DNA from: Sulfolobaceae archaeon
GTDB lineage: Archaea > Thermoproteota > Thermoprotei_A > Sulfolobales > Sulfolobaceae
NCBI GenBank assembly: GCA_028277025.1
Contig: JAPYVG010000063.1
Location: 1-8,772 of the forward strand
DNA: 8,772 bases
Direction: 5' to 3'
The notes under the pieces are model-generated. The model was not told the DNA's origin and made no database searches. It saw nothing but the letters and a program-made list of their open reading frames with translations. The position numbers were made by a program, and so were the translations under genes. Of the stretch, positions 1 to 8,481 are shown piece after piece. Numbering within the stretch: the first letter of the stretch is position 1; every line of letters begins with the position of its first letter.

Positions 1-197
1 TCTACGTCACTATCTATATCCGCTGCATCAATAATGATTATTTCATCATAATCCCTTATATCATCTATGATAGATAAACTTCCCATTCCCAAGTCTTTAA
101 CATCTATTGGAATTAACCCGTCTAATGCTTAGGTTATAAAGCTTCCGCAACCATCGTCTTTCATAAAAACATTTCCTACTCCTATTACGACTTTCAT
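1..197 (-). pseudogene. [NiFe] hydrogenase maturation protease (HycI/HyaD-like), interrupted and partial
   Basis: This endopeptidase family removes the C-terminal extension of the hydrogenase large subunit once nickel is inserted. The reading starts [18 protein letters not shown], which matches the family's N-terminal G-x-G-N...DDG pattern with the nickel-sensing acidic residue. An in-frame TAA (minus strand, complement of 126-128) stops it at codon 23. Beyond the stop the same frame stays open to the window edge and still reads like the family, with GLIPIDVKDLGMGS followed by RDYDEIIIIDAAD. A single substitution (for example GAA to TAA) therefore explains the break; no frameshift is needed. 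The ATG overlaps the hypF stop as ATGA, so the two are translationally coupled in one operon. Both large subunits in the window keep a C-terminal extension that such a protease would cut. The nonsense codon may be real decay or a sequencing error; the sequence cannot say which. Confidence 0.75.
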
Positions 198-2428
198 TTT
201 TCCTCATTGATGTAATAAACTTGTCCCAATGCTATTCCTCCATCTCCAGGGGGTACTTTAGATTGAGTAAGTATTTCGACTCCTTCTGAATTTTCCATCA
301 TACCTTTCAGTATATATTCATTAACTGACGCTCCACCAGATACTACTATTTTTTCTGGATTAAGTTTCAAAGCGGCTTGAACTAACGCTTTTCCTAATTT
401 GTATTGTATAGTATACGCGATACTTGGCTTATCTTGAATTCCGTTTTCAATAATCCACTTAAATGCCGCCGTTGTGTCTATTTCGTTATTAGTTATTGGA
501 AATTCGAAATCTAGTAACTTACTATTTCTTGCAAAGGCTTCAAGCTTTATTGCCGGTTCTCCTTCGTAAGTTCTATAATGGCAAATATCTAGTAACGCCG
601 AGACTGAGTCCAAAAATCTTCCTGTGCTTGAGGTAAATAATCTGTTTTTCTTCGTTTGATGCTCTAATACTTTTAGTTCTATATCATTTAATTTGACATA
701 ATTTTGAATTTCGTTCCAATCCATAAATGTTGAGAGAAATAGTGCTAGCATTCTATCAGGTTTCAACGAATTTATGTCTCCGCCAGTATAAGGTACATAT
801 TTTAAATGATATTCTCTTGAATATTTTTCTCCATGATCTTTTATGTTGATTACCTCTCCGCCCCATCCGTTACCGTCGTCTCCGTAACCTATGCCATCAA
901 TTATTATTCCTATAGCGTCGTGAAGACCATACTCAGCCATGGCGCTTAGTCCGTGAGCTAAGTGATGTTGCACTTGTACCAGTTCTGCTGAGTATTCTTC
1001 TGAAAGTTTTGATGCGAGTCTAGTGCTTTGATATGCTGGATTCTTATCTGCTATTATAACTCCAGGAGTTAGGTGGTATGTATTTAAGAAGAACTTTATA
1101 TATTTTTCAAGGTCTTCAAGAGTGTTTAGCTCGTCGGTGTCACCTATGTATTGAGTAAGAATAACCTTATCGTCGAAAGCTACACCACCAACGTTTTGCA
1201 GTTCGGCGCCAACTGCTACTGCAACTTTTCTCAATTTTTTCTTAATTCTTATCCATGTAGGGGCATATCCTCTGCTCCTCCTGAGGAACATAATTCTCCC
1301 TGCAGATATTCTTATCACGCTGTCATCAACTCTGTTTACAATTTTTCTATTATGATATAAAACATAATCCACAACTCCCTTTAACTTAGTTTTCACGCAT
1401 TCCTCATCAGTACACATTGGTAAGCCGTGCTTATTTCCGCTCGTCATTATTGATATTTTTTCCTTAAGATTATTGAGTAGTAAATAATGTAATCCAGTAT
1501 AATATAAGAAGAATCCTTCTCTATCTAGGTAAGGAGAAACATACTTGGAAATTTCTGAATCCTCCTTTTTCTTGAGCAATACTATAGGTCTCTCTAAGGA
1601 TTTTAGTAATTCCTCTTCCAATTGGCTTACTTCAGCGTATTTTTTAATAACGTTTAAGGATAAGGCCATTAGTGCAAAAGGTTGTTGAGGTCTGTTTTTC
1701 CTTTCTCTTAGTTTTATTACAACGTCATCGTCAAATGGGTTAGCCGCAATGTGAAAACCTCCTATTCCTTTTATTGCCAAAATATACCCTTCCTCAATAA
1801 GCTTCGCGGCAGTAGCTATGGGATTTTTGTCTTTTATTATTTCTCCATCAGCTGTAGAAAGGAAAACTTTGGGACCACAAATAGGACAACTTATTCCTTG
1901 TGCGTCGAATCGTCTCTCGTTTTCAGGATCTTCGTATTCTGCCTTACATTTATCACATAGGGGAAAATCTCTCATAGCAGTGTTCTCTCTATCATAAGGA
2001 ATTTTATAAAGCATTGAATATCTTGGTCCGCAATAGGCACAACTATTGAAGGGATATTTATATCGTCTATCTTTAGGATCCAAAATCTCTCTTAAACAAT
2101 CGTCACATATTGATAAGTCTGGAGGTATTTGACTAGGTTCATTTACTACGATGCCACTAGGCAAGATTTTAAACTCGTGAATGTCTCGGATATTATCTTC
2201 CTCTATCAATATTTTTTCAATTTTGGCCGGTGGTGGAATTTTAGAGAAAAGCAAGGAAAAGAACTTGCCTATGTTTTCTTCTCTGCCTATTATCTTAACT
2301 TCTACCTCGCTTCCGCCCAAATTTTTTACATAACCATAAACATTAGATTTTACCGCTATTCTATATATGAATGGTCTAAAACCTACGCCTTGCACGATGC
2401 CGGAGATAAGTATTCTATAAGCTTTCAT
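194..2428 (-). CDS. hypF: Carbamoyltransferase HypF, [NiFe] hydrogenase maturation
   Basis: HypF uses carbamoyl phosphate and ATP to make the carbamoyl group that HypE turns into the cyanide ligands of the Ni-Fe site. It acts in the cytosol. The 744 residues are full length for the family. An acylphosphatase domain occupies about residues 1-90 ([11 protein letters not shown] with the catalytic Arg). Two zinc fingers at about 107-185 supply eight cysteines in four CxxC pairs (CDDC, CAYC, CDKC, CPIC). A YrdC-like domain spans about 200-370. The Kae1-like carbamoyltransferase part from about 390 contains [23 protein letters not shown] and VVSGGAS. The Kae1-type metal motif reads HHLAH rather than the commoner HHHAH; its outer histidines are kept. 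It follows the hypC remnant by 19 nt and overlaps the protease gene by 4 nt. No strong Shine-Dalgarno motif precedes the ATG. I see no frame damage. Confidence 0.97.
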   Translation of the reverse strand: MKAYRILISGIVQGVGFRPFIYRIAVKSNVYGYVKNLGGSEVEVKIIGREENIGKFFSLLFSKIPPPAKIEKILIEEDNIRDIHEFKILPSGIVVNEPSQIPPDLSICDDCLREILDPKDRRYKYPFNSCAYCGPRYSMLYKIPYDRENTAMRDFPLCDKCKAEYEDPENERRFDAQGISCPICGPKVFLSTADGEIIKDKNPIATAAKLIEEGYILAIKGIGGFHIAANPFDDDVVIKLRERKNRPQQPFALMALSLNVIKKYAEVSQLEEELLKSLERPIVLLKKKEDSEISKYVSPYLDREGFFLYYTGLHYLLLNNLKEKISIMTSGNKHGLPMCTDEECVKTKLKGVVDYVLYHNRKIVNRVDDSVIRISAGRIMFLRRSRGYAPTWIRIKKKLRKVAVAVGAELQNVGGVAFDDKVILTQYIGDTDELNTLEDLEKYIKFFLNTYHLTPGVIIADKNPAYQSTRLASKLSEEYSAELVQVQHHLAHGLSAMAEYGLHDAIGIIIDGIGYGDDGNGWGGEVINIKDHGEKYSREYHLKYVPYTGGDINSLKPDRMLALFLSTFMDWNEIQNYVKLNDIELKVLEHQTKKNRLFTSSTGRFLDSVSALLDICHYRTYEGEPAIKLEAFARNSKLLDFEFPITNNEIDTTAAFKWIIENGIQDKPSIAYTIQYKLGKALVQAALKLNPEKIVVSGGASVNEYILKGMMENSEGVEILTQSKVPPGDGGIALGQVYYINEEK

Positions 2429-2447
2429 AGTAGTAGTCTTTCATTGC

Positions 2448-2573
2448 CTATTTTAATGATTTTATGAAGTTTTTAAGCTCATTCTTAACGTCTTCATCAT
2501 TTATAACCTTTATAGCATAACCTGCATGCACTAAGACATAGTCTCCTATTTCGGCGTTTACTAGGCTAATGCT
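2448..2573 (-). pseudogene. hypC: HypC chaperone, C-terminal remnant only
   Basis: The minus strand just upstream of hypF reads ISLVNAEIGDYVLVHAGYAI and then KVINDEDVKNELKNF before a TAG stop. This is the conserved second half of the HypC/HypG family (GDYVLVHAGYAI is its signature). HypC hands the Fe(CN)2CO unit from HypD/HypE to the large subunit and depends on a cysteine right after the start Met. That N-terminal half, about 40 residues with the MC(I/L) start, is absent. At about 2570-2575 the HypC-like reading stops, and the DNA becomes a plus-strand coding fragment of another gene. The minus frame stays open past the junction but no longer resembles HypC and offers no family-like start. 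As drawn the gene should not make a working HypC. Real rearrangement and contig mis-joining are both possible. Confidence 0.8.
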
Positions 2574-3070
2574 ATGGGAATAGATAAAACGCTGTGGGAA
2601 AATAATGCAAAATCTGCTGGATTAAGCGTTGATCAAAAAGACGCTGAAATACTATATGTACCAAGTGCATTAGAAGCTCAAGATATCAATATCTTATCTC
2701 AAATAGGAATCATAGCACAAGGCTTAAAGAGTAAGTTAACTGTAAGCAGTGAAATAAGCGACAAAGGAGAAAACGTATTCATAGATAGGGACGAAAGAAA
2801 TGAGAACTTCATAAAATCTTTAACTTTTTCTTCTCTTAGTACTGATCTCAAATTTTGCACGATAATTATTTGAGATACCTTTCTCTTAAGGTAAGGCTGG
2901 ACGAGGTTATATGGTCTTATCAAATAAAAGCTGAAATTAGAACTAAAACCAAGGAATTAATAAAGGTACCGTCAATGCTTCCATTAATAGGTAACGTTAT
3001 GCTTACTGGTGTAATAATAGCTAACACTAAGAATTTCAACATGAACCATAGAAAGTTTTGCATAGTATAA
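2565..3070 (+). pseudogene. Isp2/HdrD-like iron-sulfur protein, decayed internal fragment
   Basis: After a TAG at 2562-2564 an open frame reads ANAMGIDKTLWENNAKSAGL, then VLYVPSALEAQ-type sequence, a GENVF motif, and ends at a TGA near 2874. This resembles the middle of HdrD/GlpC-type proteins, where a N-x-x-G...W segment precedes the first CCG domain. The recognition is from memory and moderate. From about 2855 a second frame continues to 3070, ending in VIIANTKNFNMNHRK, which loosely recalls the HDPCYLxR...PRK stretch of the second CCG domain but lacks its cysteines. At least one frameshift therefore separates the two halves. No family-like start exists, since the N-terminus is replaced by the hypC/hypF side. 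A fragment on the same strand at 6688-6879 looks like the missing C-terminus. Isp2 is known from Acidianus hydrogenase operons, which fits the setting. Confidence 0.4.
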
Positions 3071-3080
3071 ATTGATACTA

Positions 3081-3100
3081 CAATCAAAATAATAAAAAGA
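3081..3100 (-). terminator. U-rich terminator candidate downstream of hynL
   Basis: About 75-90 nt after the hynL stop the minus strand reads TCTTTTTATTATTTTGATTG. Archaeal termination relies on U-rich tracts without a required hairpin. The stretch 3071-3172 is otherwise AT-rich with no coding frame that I recognise. The placement is reasonable, the evidence is only composition. Confidence 0.35.
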
Positions 3101-3172
3101 GACGTGAAATATCTTAGTATATCAAGTATTATAAATGATTTAAAAGAATTATTTACATTCTAGAAGAGAGTT

Positions 3173-4702
3173 TCAAACTATAAGTTTTAGTATGTTATTC
3201 TTATATTCTAGATGAACCGCACAAGCAGAGCACGGATCGAAACTCCTTATAATTCTTAAAGCATCGAGGCCTGAAATTTCTATTTCAGTAACTTTCTGGC
3301 CTATTATTGACCTTTCTACCGGACCGCCATTTGGACTGAAATTTCTGTCGGTAGGAGTTATTATTTGATATCTAAGAATTTTATTTCCATCAGTAACCAA
3401 CCAATGGGCATTAGCACCTCTTGGAGCATCGTGGGCACCTACCGCTAACTTATACTCTCTTTTGCCCTTTCTTGGATTAAGGTCAGATTTATCTATTTCC
3501 ACTTGTTGCAAATACTCCTTCAAATAAGCAACTGTGAACATTCGTGCGAAAGTTCTTTCAATTACGTTATTACCTCGAGGTTCCCACTCATAACCTAAGG
3601 CTCTTATTTTGCCTTTCATTAGTCTATAGGCATAAAGTCTTGCTATATCTCCAGTGGTAGGCATGTAATCCTTGCCATTATAATACTGCCTTACTGTAGG
3701 AACGAAATTTTTTATTATTATTTTATCCTTGAGTTTAGTTTCCTTATTCCATGGATGCCTTCTATCAATTTCGTTTCCAAGTTCATCTTTTTCATATTCT
3801 CTATCCCACTCATCATATGGAGTATTGTCTACGTAAACTCTTACTCCTAATAAAATCTTGGAAAGTCTGTTCTCAACTATTTCGCCATTTATTATTAATG
3901 CCGGTGGAAACTCTCTTTTTGATGCCCATTCGTCCATTTTCTCGTAATCGGCATCATATTCTTCACTCTCTAGAAGTCCGTATGTAACATAGTTGTCTTC
4001 TATTTTCTTATATTCAGTAAAGAATTCTCTTAGATCCGCTATTATGTAAAAAAGTTTCTCTATACTTTTATCTTCCTTCATAAATTTCTTGACTTTCTCT
4101 GCTACGGATGGATCTTTAATAGTTATAGATCCAGGCTTGAGGCTAAGAGGTTGAGGATATCTTAACCATATAACTGTTGCAAGATCCCTAAGTGCGGTCT
4201 GAAGACGAAAAGCTGTTCTGTATATTTCCTTGCCAAAATATAAGTTATCTAGAATTGACGAAATCTTAGGATATCCGTGAATATCTTTAAACTCGCTACT
4301 TGTATCTTTAGCTTTATCATAAACGCTCGGAGTATATTTACTAACTATTTCAGTCGAATAATCGATAGCTTGGAACAGAAAGGTTACTGTTATATTATTA
4401 TACATCAGATCAGCTAAGGAATAAGCTATATTTCTGTATTTTATAGCTTGAACAGAAGGAAAAATTCCTGAGGCCATTTCTAGCGCTTCGGTAGAAACTA
4501 GAGTATGTGTTGCACCGCAAACTCCGCAAATTTTTCCTGCAATATTAGGTGCTAAATGAAGATCTTTACCTTTGAGTAAATTCTCGAACCCTCTGTACAT
4601 TGACACTCCAACTTTGGCATCAATGTATTCTCCATTGTCAACTTTAACGTGAACTCCTAAATGGCCTTCTATCCTACTGATAGGATCTAGATCAAGATCC
4701 AT
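3173..4702 (-). CDS. hynL: [NiFe] hydrogenase large subunit (intact copy)
   Basis: This subunit carries the Ni-Fe active site that splits or forms H2. The 509-residue reading is complete. The N-terminus has [11 protein letters not shown] and MYRGFE. The first metal motif is [10 protein letters not shown] (Cys59, Cys62, His66). [11 protein letters not shown] supplies the active-site Arg region. The second metal motif is DPCSACAVH (Cys491, Cys494, His497). Twelve residues, [12 protein letters not shown], follow that His: a short extension expected to be removed by a maturation protease. The residue before ICGVC is Lys where Arg is usual. The start is ATG at 4702, five nt after GGTGA (4708-4712); a GTG at 4711 lies inside that motif and is unlikely. 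The gene overlaps hynS by 11 nt, so the pair is coupled. No signal peptide or membrane segment is visible. I cannot assign the hydrogenase subgroup; a Sulfolobales cytosolic (group 2-like) enzyme is a guess. Confidence 0.96.
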   Translation of the reverse strand: MDLDLDPISRIEGHLGVHVKVDNGEYIDAKVGVSMYRGFENLLKGKDLHLAPNIAGKICGVCGATHTLVSTEALEMASGIFPSVQAIKYRNIAYSLADLMYNNITVTFLFQAIDYSTEIVSKYTPSVYDKAKDTSSEFKDIHGYPKISSILDNLYFGKEIYRTAFRLQTALRDLATVIWLRYPQPLSLKPGSITIKDPSVAEKVKKFMKEDKSIEKLFYIIADLREFFTEYKKIEDNYVTYGLLESEEYDADYEKMDEWASKREFPPALIINGEIVENRLSKILLGVRVYVDNTPYDEWDREYEKDELGNEIDRRHPWNKETKLKDKIIIKNFVPTVRQYYNGKDYMPTTGDIARLYAYRLMKGKIRALGYEWEPRGNNVIERTFARMFTVAYLKEYLQQVEIDKSDLNPRKGKREYKLAVGAHDAPRGANAHWLVTDGNKILRYQIITPTDRNFSPNGGPVERSIIGQKVTEIEISGLDALRIIRSFDPCSACAVHLEYKNNILKLIV

Positions 4703-5192
4703 GCCTTTCACCTAAGGCGGAATAAATCATTGCGACTATCATTTGAGGTGATGCGGGACAGCCTGGAACTTCTAAAACTTTCTTATCTGTAAGTATTTCT
4801 TTAACTCCTTTGCTTCCAGTTTCTCTAAGTATTCCTCCATTTACTGCACAAGAGCCGACTGCAACTACGTTATCTGCCTTCTCAGCTAAAAGTTTTATGA
4901 CTTGAGTGCAAGGATATCCTCCGAATGTGCAAAGGGAATCGTTAGTAGGTATTGCTCCTTCAATCACTAGGACGAAATCGTTCATATTCAGTATACTTTC
5001 CAACATTTCTTTCCCTGATTTTTCCTCGCTAACTAGTGAGACAAACTTTACTGGGGAAGAATGAAAGAAAAGCTCCTCTAAGCCTTCACAACCAGATCTT
5101 AATATCATCACTGTCTCTCCTGAACAAGATTGAGCTTCTATCCAAATTATGTTATGTTTTAATACTTCTTTAAGCGCCGAACAATAGTCCAT
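4692..5192 (-). CDS. hynS: [NiFe] hydrogenase small subunit, minimal single-cluster form
   Basis: The small subunit passes electrons between the Ni-Fe site and a partner through iron-sulfur clusters. This one has only 166 residues (173 if a TTG at 5213 were used). It has the fold signature of the N-terminal flavodoxin-like domain: [29 protein letters not shown] and VPGCP. Proximal-cluster ligands would be Cys23, Cys115 and Cys145. The position expected to be the second Cys of CxxC is Glu26. The C-terminal domain that holds the medial and distal clusters in group 1 enzymes is missing, and there is no Tat signal, so the protein should be cytosolic. ATG 5192 is preferred: AAGGA lies 10 nt upstream, and a TATA-like box is about 25 nt upstream, which would also suit a leaderless mRNA. 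It ends inside the start of hynL, which marks the two as partners. Confidence 0.9.
   Translation of the reverse strand: MDYCSALKEVLKHNIIWIEAQSCSGETVMILRSGCEGLEELFFHSSPVKFVSLVSEEKSGKEMLESILNMNDFVLVIEGAIPTNDSLCTFGGYPCTQVIKLLAEKADNVVAVGSCAVNGGILRETGSKGVKEILTDKKVLEVPGCPASPQMIVAMIYSALGERHGS
4708..4712 (-). promoter_or_regulatory. Shine-Dalgarno motif deciding the hynL start
   Basis: The minus strand reads GGTGA five nt before ATG 4702. It lies inside the end of hynS. It argues against a GTG start at 4711, which would overlap the motif. Confidence 0.7.
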
Positions 5193-5212
5193 ATATTCTA
5201 TTTCCTTAAACA

Positions 5213-5220
5213 ATTAATAA
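5213..5220 (-). promoter_or_regulatory. TATA-like box before hynS
   Basis: The minus strand reads TTATTAAT, centred about 25 nt upstream of ATG 5192. That is the spacing expected for a leaderless archaeal transcript. It would give hynS-hynL their own promoter, separate from hypA-hypB. The match is AT-rich and short, so confidence is low. Confidence 0.35.
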
Positions 5221-5227
5221 GGATTAC

Positions 5228-5458
5228 TAAAAGGGGTGAAAAGCCTCGCTAGGGTAGCCCGTGTTTAAATACCTCTTTTTTCTAAATTTCTTTTAGTGAC
5301 GCTTCTCTCCAGCTCGACTGTGAGAGGAGGAACCAGTGATGTCCCAAAAGGACTTGAGCTATGCAATGATCCTCCTTGAGGGCTCCCTGGTTACCTTGAC
5401 TGACAAATCGATGGTGGGAAAGATGAGAAGGAAACCTTCGCTGGCGGGAGGAGTCAGT
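5228..5458 (+). ncRNA. GC-rich structured RNA-like block; possible IS200/IS605 remnant or omega-RNA-like element
   Basis: This fills most of the 320-bp gap between hypB and hynS, with no credible protein in it. From 5301 it is much richer in GC than its flanks. I see nested pairings: 5302-5309 with 5322-5329 (8 bp, one GU); 5331-5336 with 5387-5392 (AACCAG/CTGGTT), enclosing 5341-5344 with 5350-5353, 5356-5359 with 5382-5385 and 5371-5374 with 5378-5381; then 5399-5404 with 5453-5458 (ACTGAC/GTCAGT), enclosing 5427-5431 with 5435-5439 (GAAGG/CCTTC). A small hairpin GCTA-GGG-TAGC lies at 5248-5258. The 3' part, around CTTCGCTGGCGGGAGGAGT, resembles from memory the right end of archaeal IS200/IS605 (TnpB) elements. 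TTAC at 5224-5227, a known target of one IS605-family member, abuts the left side. Transposase coding sequence is absent. A standalone structured RNA is the alternative. Strand is inferred from the promoter-like box at 5264. Confidence 0.45.
5264..5271 (+). promoter_or_regulatory. TATA-like box before the structured block
   Basis: TTTAAATA on the plus strand lies about 25-30 nt upstream of 5293-5300, where the GC-rich folded region begins. It would suit transcription of that block on the plus strand, opposite to the flanking genes. In an IS605-type element it could be the old tnpB promoter. The box is nearly palindromic, so the direction is uncertain. Confidence 0.35.
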
Positions 5459-5534
5459 AATATTCATAAATAAGATCTTTACATTAAATTATAACAATAT
5501 ACTAAGTATCTAATGAAATTAATTATCTTTTAAG

Positions 5535-6224
5535 TTATAAACTTGAAATGAATTCTTTTAGTTTTTCCTTCACTATTCCTTCATAATCTTGTATTCTTCC
5601 AATGTAGTCCTCAATGCTAGGATCTATAGGAAGTCCGAAACCATCATATTCACCGAAAGGCTTTATAACCTTTCCGCCGCAGTCTATGTACGCCATGTTT
5701 ACCAAGACTTTAGGTTCCTTCCCTCTTTCTCTCAAATACCGTATCAAGTAATCTACAACCTTTTTCGAAACTTTTGAAGGAGTTGTTACAACTATAGGAG
5801 TGAAATTCGAGATTCTTTCAAGTACTAAAATCTCGTCTCCTAATCCGGGGGGAAGGTCAAAAATCACAGTTTGGGTGTCAATATGTGAATAAGCTACTAG
5901 AGATTCCATGATAGATGATTGATTTCCTCCCGGTAATAACACGTAATTATCTTTTACTATTCCGCTTAAACTTACTATTTTTACAGTTTTAACTTCGAAC
6001 GGTTCAATACCATTCTTAGTGACCTCATGCAACATACCTTCTAGTCCGAAAAGCTTAGATATTGCCATTGTATGAATATCCAAGTCTATTAAGGTAGTCC
6101 GTCCCATTGTTAGGGCTAGTAGTGAAGATATTACGCTCTTACCTACTCCTCCCTTAGCGCTCATAACTGCGTATACTTTCTTCCCTGAAAGTTTATCCTT
6201 GGCTAACCGTCTTAACGGTTCCAT
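5535..6224 (-). CDS. hypB: HypB-type nickel-insertion ATPase of the Mrp/MinD family
   Basis: In archaea such as Thermococcus the HypB role is filled by a Mrp/MinD-type ATPase that works with HypA to load nickel. The protein shows a deviant Walker A motif, KGGVGKS (residues 24-30), [15 protein letters not shown], a Walker B-like [23 protein letters not shown] and [10 protein letters not shown], all in the order seen in Mrp/MinD ATPases. It lacks the CxxC of Mrp iron-sulfur carriers; a single Cys is present in IDCGG. The start chosen is ATG 6224, preceded by GGTGGAGG at 6228-6235; an upstream ATG at 6248 would add eight residues but has no such motif. Length is 229 residues. It overlaps the hypA 3' end by 32 nt, a close coupling that supports the HypA partnership. 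A general Mrp/MinD carrier is the alternative reading. Confidence 0.8.
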   Translation of the reverse strand: MEPLRRLAKDKLSGKKVYAVMSAKGGVGKSVISSLLALTMGRTTLIDLDIHTMAISKLFGLEGMLHEVTKNGIEPFEVKTVKIVSLSGIVKDNYVLLPGGNQSSIMESLVAYSHIDTQTVIFDLPPGLGDEILVLERISNFTPIVVTTPSKVSKKVVDYLIRYLRERGKEPKVLVNMAYIDCGGKVIKPFGEYDGFGLPIDPSIEDYIGRIQDYEGIVKEKLKEFISSL

Positions 6225-6639
6225 TATCCTCCACCTGGATTTCGTCAATTGTCATATCTTGTGACTCAAGAGCAATATCGTGAGATCCGCAATAAGGACA
6301 TTTTATGAAAGAAGGAGCCAATGCGGGCATTAAATGCATTGGATATTCTTCTCCGAATTCAGACCTAACGCTGTCTATTTGATCCTTAACTTCATTAAGA
6401 GAAAATTCCTTACCGCAGTTTTTACATTTAAATTTAGGTTCCTTAAACTTCACTTCTAACTCTGCCTCATCTAAAACTGAGTCTTTTTTCATCATATCGA
6501 AAGCCTCTTTTAGAATCTCTACATCCAGAAAAGAGAATGAAGGGACGCCCAAAACTACTTTCCTAACCTTTATCTTTTTGCGGTCTGCCCAATCTATTAC
6601 TGTTCTAATAACAGCATCTGCGACAGACCACTCATGCAT
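6193..6639 (-). CDS. hypA: Hydrogenase nickel-incorporation protein HypA
   Basis: HypA binds nickel and passes it to the hydrogenase large subunit, with HypB as partner. The 148 residues begin [11 protein letters not shown]; the N-terminal Met-His-Glu forms the nickel site, which fixes the start. The zinc domain has two CxxC pairs, CKNC and CPYC, separated by about 46 residues containing [17 protein letters not shown]. Such a long insert is known from archaeal HypA and is longer than in bacterial forms. It is the first gene of the minus-strand module and has its own promoter-like box, so hypA-hypB form an operon, probably leaderless at hypA. The 3' end overlaps hypB. Nothing looks damaged. 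Confidence 0.95.
   Translation of the reverse strand: MHEWSVADAVIRTVIDWADRKKIKVRKVVLGVPSFSFLDVEILKEAFDMMKKDSVLDEAELEVKFKEPKFKCKNCGKEFSLNEVKDQIDSVRSEFGEEYPMHLMPALAPSFIKCPYCGSHDIALESQDMTIDEIQVEDNGTVKTVSQG
6228..6235 (-). promoter_or_regulatory. Shine-Dalgarno motif deciding the hypB start
   Basis: The minus strand reads GGTGGAGG just upstream of ATG 6224, with the GGTG part seven nt away. It lies within hypA coding sequence and favours this ATG over the one at 6248. Confidence 0.65.
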
Positions 6640-6660
6640 AAACTATTTTACGTATTATCG

Positions 6661-6666
6661 TATAAA
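6661..6666 (-). promoter_or_regulatory. TATA-like box of hypA, leaderless spacing
   Basis: The minus strand reads TTTATA, centred about 25 nt before the hypA ATG at 6639. No Shine-Dalgarno motif is visible between box and start, which fits a leaderless mRNA. This marks the right-hand limit of the minus-strand module as at or beyond this point. Confidence 0.5.
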
Positions 6667-6687
6667 TTATTATTCCTATTTTCTTCT

Positions 6688-6879
6688 CTAGAGCCGTTAA
6701 TTAAGGCGGGTAAGATCAAGGTTGATGAAATATATAAGGTAAAAGCTTCGGAGGTGCTAACCGGTTGTCCTGTTTGCATAGAGAGTATAGGATTTTCCAT
6801 AGACTATTACCACGCTAACGCTAAGATTAATCATATTATAGAGCTATTAGCAGATAGAATAAAGGTGATTAAAAAGTGA
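6688..6879 (+). pseudogene. Isp2/HdrD-like iron-sulfur protein, C-terminal fragment
   Basis: The plus strand reads [20 protein letters not shown], then [14 protein letters not shown] and finally [10 protein letters not shown] before a TGA at 6877. This pattern, an amphipathic helix, a T-x-CPxC motif and a final ELLA helix, is how HdrD/GlpC/LutA-type CCG-domain proteins end. The same frame runs back to an ATG at 6634, but that start overlaps hypA on the other strand and its residues ([16 protein letters not shown]) are only the hypA promoter read backwards, so I do not accept it. No valid start or upstream domain is present. The most economical reading is that this is the tail of the gene whose middle lies at 2565-3070, the two parts being separated by the hypA-hynL module. 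An unrelated small remnant is possible. Confidence 0.5.
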
Positions 6880-6906
6880 TTTTACGTTTTTTCTTTCTTA
6901 TTTCCC
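6880..6906 (+). terminator. T-rich tract after the Isp2-like fragment
   Basis: Directly after the TGA the plus strand has runs TTTT, TTTTTT and TTTCTTATTTC. Such tracts end transcription in archaea. Because a Shine-Dalgarno motif and a gene follow closely, partial read-through is possible. Confidence 0.35.
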
Positions 6907-6921
6907 GTATCTTATAAATAA

Positions 6922-6926
6922 GGTGA
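6922..6926 (+). promoter_or_regulatory. Shine-Dalgarno motif of the second large-subunit gene
   Basis: GGTGA lies six nt before ATG 6933. An in-frame ATG at 6927 touches the motif and is too close. The TTATAAATA at 6912-6920 lies too near the start to be its TATA box. Confidence 0.6.
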
Positions 6927-6932
6927 ATGCAC

Positions 6933-8139
<1,207 letters not shown>

Positions 8140-8140
<1 letters not shown>

Positions 8141-8481
8141 TGATTAAAATGCTTACGCAACAAAAAATAGTTATAAAAAAAGACGAAATTCCGCCAATGT
8201 CCATGGTAGAATACTACTTTCCAGCTCAAAAACCTTGGGAGAGAAAACCCGTATTAGTCATAAATTATAAGGGATCTTTTTTTGCAATTGAAGCTTTTTG
8301 TTCTCATGCGGGCTTGTCCTTAGAAGAAGGATTCCTTACAGATGACGGTAAGGTAGTGTGTCCGTGGCACGGTAGTGTGTTCGATATAAAAACTGGGAAA
8401 GTAGTGGACGGGCCAGCAAAGAGAGATTTGAAAACTTATCTTGTAGAAGTAAAAGGGGATAAGGTGATAATATATGAGTGA
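8140..8481 (+). CDS. Rieske-type [2Fe-2S] ferredoxin
   Basis: The 113-residue protein has the Rieske cluster site: CSHAG (Cys54, His56) and, 17 residues on, CPWHG (Cys74, His77), followed by the FDIKTGKVVDGPA strand typical of Rieske ferredoxins. There is no transmembrane helix or Tat signal, so it is a soluble electron carrier and not the membrane-bound bc-complex subunit. The disulfide cysteines of the respiratory Rieske proteins are absent. ATG 8140 overlaps the stop of the large-subunit pseudogene (TGATG); TTG 8137 and ATG 8149 are other possible starts. Its stop overlaps the next gene (ATGAGTGA). The operon position suggests it once carried electrons for that hydrogenase. It is the only undamaged gene in this part, so it may still serve another partner. 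Confidence 0.88.

Noticed and set aside
2699..2923. 74-codon minus-strand frame opposite the Isp2-like fragment
   Set aside because: It is the antisense of a recognisable plus-strand coding frame, has no family resemblance and continues neither hypC nor hynL.
5228..5275. tRNA-like reading of the GC-rich stretch left of the folded block
   Set aside because: No cloverleaf, no T-loop GTTCRA motif and no acceptor stem pairing could be found.
5282..5467. 61-codon minus-strand frame in the hypB-hynS gap
   Set aside because: It coincides with the base-paired GC-rich block, has a low-complexity, His/Ser-rich translation and no Shine-Dalgarno motif. The open frame is better explained by GC-rich RNA-like sequence.
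3159..6695. TCTAGA sites near 3160 and 6687 as ends of a mobile module
   Set aside because: A 6-bp palindrome at both edges is expected by chance in AT-rich DNA, and the flanking bases do not match as direct or inverted repeats.
6912..6920. TTATAAATA as promoter of the second large subunit
   Set aside because: A start of transcription 25 nt downstream would fall inside the coding sequence, after ATG 6933.
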